From Kurthia populi (lineage in GTDB: Bacteria; Bacillota; Bacilli; Bacillales_A; Planococcaceae): 64,000 nt of DNA. Each line of letters starts with the position of its first letter. The first letter of the stretch is position 1. The stretch lies in the NCBI RefSeq assembly GCF_042686175.1, contig NZ_JBHUOR010000040.1, positions 86,614 to 150,613 of the forward strand, read 5' to 3'. Positions 61,542 through 64,000 of the stretch are shown one piece after another. The position numbers and the translations under genes are program-made. The notes beneath the pieces are model-generated. The model searched no databases, was not told where the DNA came from, and saw only the letters and a list, made by a program, of their open reading frames with translations.

Positions 61542-62606
61542 TTATTTCAATTCATCACGCACATACTCACGGAAGCGTGCATCGGTAACGAATTTACCGA
61601 TGAAGCGGTGAATGGTGCGTTGTAATTTACGTTGTTCTTTTAATGAGTCCGTATTAGCGAAAAAGGCTAATTGCATTGTTGTGCCATTGACCTTAGTTGC
61701 ATACATCGCCATTGTCAGTACCCATGCAGTAGAGCCACCTTTTTCAGCGTATTGTTTATAGCGGCGCGGATTAACCTTTGCTGTATCAACGATAGGGTCT
61801 AATACATCGTAAAAAGCATCGTTGAAAATAGCACGAGTATTTAATTGCTCCATTAACTTTACATAGTCTGCTGTAGATGCCTTTGGTAGGCGATCTGACC
61901 ACACACGCTGTACATCGAGTGGTAAATAGCTCAGTAATTCTTTGCGCTGCTCAGCAGAGAGTTGAGTATTCTTTAGTGTTTCATGGGCTTCTAGAATACC
62001 CGCTTCATATGTGGCTGCATCCATTTGACGCAGTACCTCAGCACCTTGCTCAGGCTTTAATTGATGTGCCTTCATATACATATAAGGAAAATACTGCGAT
62101 GCAGAGAGCGGATACAACGCCGTTTGGTGAGTGAGTCCCATTTTCTTTGCACATGCATTAATATTATCTAAGCCAAGAAGCTCGATTAAATAATCTGTAT
62201 TTGCATTCGAGCTATTGCGTATCATGCCTTTTGCGACATCTTCTAATGATACGACTACACCTTCTAGCTGTGATAGCCAGGCGGAATGCGCGCCGCCATC
62301 AAGCTGAGGTAAGTAATAATGCTCCATTGCCGTGACAGGAATTTCTTTTTTCGGATTGATCGTACCTTCCGCAGCTTGACGTGCAAACTCTATTGCAACA
62401 AGCCATTTTACCGTACTTGCAAGGGGCATTTGCTGTGTCTCATTGACGCGAACCCATTCTTTATCCTCGAATTGGATGCGAAGAGATACAGTGCCGTTGT
62501 CGCGATGATTTTTAATATAGTTGACTAAATAACGCGGGCTTGGACCACGCATTAATAAGACAGCGACAAAGACAGAAAAAATGATAATTGCGATACCGAT
62601 TGCCAT
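61542..62606 (-). CDS. serine hydrolase, class A beta-lactamase-like
   Basis: This protein of about 354 residues has an N-terminal anchor (IGIAIIIFSVFVAVLLM) and an extracellular penicillin-recognising fold with intact motifs: Ser64-x-x-Lys67 (LASTVKW), Ser132-Ser-Asn134 in MIRNSSNANTD and Lys289-Gly-Gly (AEKGGSTAW). It could be a D-Ala-D-Ala peptidase or a beta-lactamase-like enzyme acting on cell wall. It is paralogous to the inactive copy at 54060. The ATG at 62606 is 9 nt after AAGGAG; an ATG 18 nt further up precedes that site. Confidence 0.88.
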   Translation of the reverse strand: MAIGIAIIIFSVFVAVLLMRGPSPRYLVNYIKNHRDNGTVSLRIQFEDKEWVRVNETQQMPLASTVKWLVAIEFARQAAEGTINPKKEIPVTAMEHYYLPQLDGGAHSAWLSQLEGVVVSLEDVAKGMIRNSSNANTDYLIELLGLDNINACAKKMGLTHQTALYPLSASQYFPYMYMKAHQLKPEQGAEVLRQMDAATYEAGILEAHETLKNTQLSAEQRKELLSYLPLDVQRVWSDRLPKASTADYVKLMEQLNTRAIFNDAFYDVLDPIVDTAKVNPRRYKQYAEKGGSTAWVLTMAMYATKVNGTTMQLAFFANTDSLKEQRKLQRTIHRFIGKFVTDARFREYVRDELK

Positions 62607-62682
62607 AACTTTCAGCTCCTTCATACCTCTATTATACGGGAAAAGAGCTAAATAGTTCCATAAAAGCTATGACAACTCTGAA

Positions 62683-63219
62683 TTAAGCCATTTCTCGCAT
62701 ACGTACAGCAGGAAGTTGGCTTAGAATCGATGCACCAATAAGCTGTAAGACCGTCTTGACGATAATTTGCCCGATAATCGCAGCAGGCACCGCTTCCCAC
62801 GGTAGAATATTCGCACCAAGGGGACTTAATCCGATGATGACAAAGACGGCAGAATCGAGAATACCGCCAACAATGCCACTATAAAAGACGCGCCAAGCCA
62901 TAGGTAGTTTTAGGCGTGAATAAATTTCTGTATCGGCTGTTTCCGATAATAAAAAGGATAGCGCAGATGCCGCAACAATTAATAATGTATCACCAAGAGA
63001 AGCGGAAACGATAGCAGATAATAAAAGAGCCAGTGCAATTAAGCCATATGTTTTTTTACGCCCGTATTTATTTTGTACGAGGTCACGTAAAATGAATGTT
63101 GCGCCGATGAAGAAGGTCCCCATTGGTACGATAAATATCCCGAAGTGAAAGGGTGCGAGTGACGCGGTGACAACATTGGCTGTTACAATGCAAATTAAAT
63201 AAAAAATCACACGAATCAT
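62683..63219 (-). CDS. queuosine precursor transporter (VUT/YhhQ family)
   Basis: This 178-residue, six-helix membrane protein of the VUT (DUF165/YhhQ) family contains FGIFIVPMGTFFIGATFILRD and VQNKYGRKKTYGL, its signature. Members import queuosine precursors such as preQ0/preQ1. It is translationally coupled to queC by a 4-nt overlap, which supports that substrate. Confidence 0.88.
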   Translation of the reverse strand: MIRVIFYLICIVTANVVTASLAPFHFGIFIVPMGTFFIGATFILRDLVQNKYGRKKTYGLIALALLLSAIVSASLGDTLLIVAASALSFLLSETADTEIYSRLKLPMAWRVFYSGIVGGILDSAVFVIIGLSPLGANILPWEAVPAAIIGQIIVKTVLQLIGASILSQLPAVRMREMA

Positions 63220-63878
63220 GCCTTCACCTTCTTCTCTAAGTACAGCTCAAGCCCGTGCTTTCGTAATAAACAAGAAGGGCATTCCCCACATCCATCGGCG
63301 ATAATGCCGTTATAACAAGTAAGCGTATTTTGACGAATATAATCCAGCACACCAAGCTCATCAGCAAGCGCCCATACTTCCGCCTTATTGCGCCACATAA
63401 GCGGTGTATGTAGAAGCAACTGCTCATCCATGGCCAAATTAATCGTCACATTTAAAGACTTCATAAAATTATCGCGACAATCGGGATAGCCACTAAAATC
63501 CGCTTCACTAACACCCGTAATAATATGCTGTGCCCCAATTTGACGCGCTAAAATACCAGCGAACGAAAAGAAGACAAGATTACGTCCCGGAACGAAGGTA
63601 TTTGGTAACCCACCATTTTCTCCGGCCTGTACGTCGATATCATCTCGTGTTAAAGCATTCGGTGCTAATTGATTTAATAAATCCATATTTAAAATATATT
63701 GTTTGACCTGTTGTTCATCAGCAATTTTCGTCGCACAGTCTATTTCAAGCGCATGACGTTGGCCGTAATCAAATGTCACAACTGCTACTTCCTTAAAGCG
63801 TTTTAGTGCCCAAAAAAGGCAAGTTGTACTATCTTGACCGCCGCTAAATACGACAAGTGCTTTGTCTCGTTTTTCCAT
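63216..63878 (-). CDS. queC: 7-cyano-7-deazaguanine synthase QueC
   Basis: This protein of about 220 residues has PP-loop SGGQDSTT near the N-terminus (ALVVFSGGQDSTTCLFWALK) and the C-terminal zinc site CYNGIIADGCGECPSCLLR with four Cys. It converts 7-carboxy-7-deazaguanine to preQ0 with ATP and ammonia. The ATG at 63878 follows GAGGAG at 7 nt. It forms an operon with the transporter downstream. No preQ1 riboswitch is visible in the 120 bp upstream. Confidence 0.93.
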   Translation of the reverse strand: MEKRDKALVVFSGGQDSTTCLFWALKRFKEVAVVTFDYGQRHALEIDCATKIADEQQVKQYILNMDLLNQLAPNALTRDDIDVQAGENGGLPNTFVPGRNLVFFSFAGILARQIGAQHIITGVSEADFSGYPDCRDNFMKSLNVTINLAMDEQLLLHTPLMWRNKAEVWALADELGVLDYIRQNTLTCYNGIIADGCGECPSCLLRKHGLELYLEKKVKA

Positions 63879-63897
63879 AAATAAGCTCCTCAATGAA

Positions 63898-63966
63898 AAA
63901 GAGGCTGGGACAAAACCCTAGCTAAAGAAAGGACTTCGGCAAATGAAGATGCCGAAGTCCTTTTTA
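63898..63966. terminator. AGAGGCTGGGACAAAA-type intergenic element with terminator hairpin
   Basis: The unit starts AAAGAGGCTGGGACAAAAC, a motif widely dispersed near gene ends in Bacillales and Lactobacillales. It is followed by a 14-bp stem AAAGGACTTCGGCA with TGCCGAAGTCCTTT and T residues. It ends a transcript on either strand. Confidence 0.75.
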
Positions 63967-64000
63967 TCTGTAATTTTTTTGTTTTTGTATAGAATAAAAA

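Noticed and set aside
63879..64000. preQ1 riboswitch upstream of queC
   Set aside because: The region holds an AGAGGCTGGGACAAAA element and a terminator hairpin; the compact preQ1 aptamer pattern is not present.
1..64000. CRISPR arrays, rRNA or tRNA genes
   Set aside because: No regularly spaced direct repeats and no complete tRNA cloverleaf or rRNA sequence were seen; the only tRNA-like part is the att repeat.

Overview
The window is low-GC Gram-positive chromosomal DNA. Strong AGGAGG-type ribosome binding sites, frequent TTG/GTG starts, an SLAP-domain protein, the amaP/DUF2273/asp23 operon, kip/pxp-type oxoprolinase genes, BmrR/MarR/MMPL regulators and a perfect Bacillus-type Fur box point to Bacillales. 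The absence of sugar permeases around a PTS cluster fits the Planococcaceae (Lysinibacillus/Solibacillus-like). The genus is an inference from gene content, not from a marker gene.

Layout. 0-8.2 kb: the start of a CoA-transferase gene, two LysR regulators, a thiolase, DinB, an M3 oligopeptidase, an EamA exporter and a DUF819 membrane protein. 8.2-14.7 kb: a frameshifted small gene, an SLAP-domain gene and an AraC regulator divided by a Fur box, then a complete 5-oxoprolinase locus (pxpBC divergent from pxpA, an NRAMP-fold transporter and a DUF1445 protein). 14.8-22.8 kb: a strikingly AT-rich five-gene operon with three dynamin-like GTPases and two helical/beta-helix proteins, bounded by terminators; it resembles LeoABC/Eleos but has two extra components, and it is the best candidate for an undescribed system. 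22.8-35.9 kb: drug-efflux and regulator cassettes (MFS-MerR-IclR, TetR, MarR-MMPL), secreted and lipoproteins, an LD-carboxypeptidase beside relics of two truncated genes, a pentapeptide-repeat protein and a Nudix hydrolase.

35.9-43.0 kb: a 7.06-kb integrative element bounded by 19-bp direct repeats identical to the tmRNA (ssrA) 3' end. It carries an integrase, an excisionase-like protein, a helicase, and a cargo of a possible KwaB-like protein plus two membrane proteins. No tmRNA body lies beside either repeat. 43.7-45.3 kb: an envelope-stress operon (GlsB-like, AmaP, DUF2273, Asp23). 45.8-50.7 kb: a PTS phosphorelay (free EIIB-Mtl, MtlR-type activator, EIIA-Mtl, HPr, EI) with no EIIC permease. 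50.8-53.9 kb: stress/tellurium-type genes (YtxH-like, DUF6173, TerD). 54-62.6 kb: two paralogous beta-lactamase-fold proteins, one with all three catalytic motifs lost; an Mhq-like hydrolase and a frameshifted ring-cleaving dioxygenase; a Crp/Fnr regulator divergent from a sulfonate/nitrate-type ABC importer; and an IS3 remnant. 62.7-63.9 kb: queuosine precursor transporter and queC.
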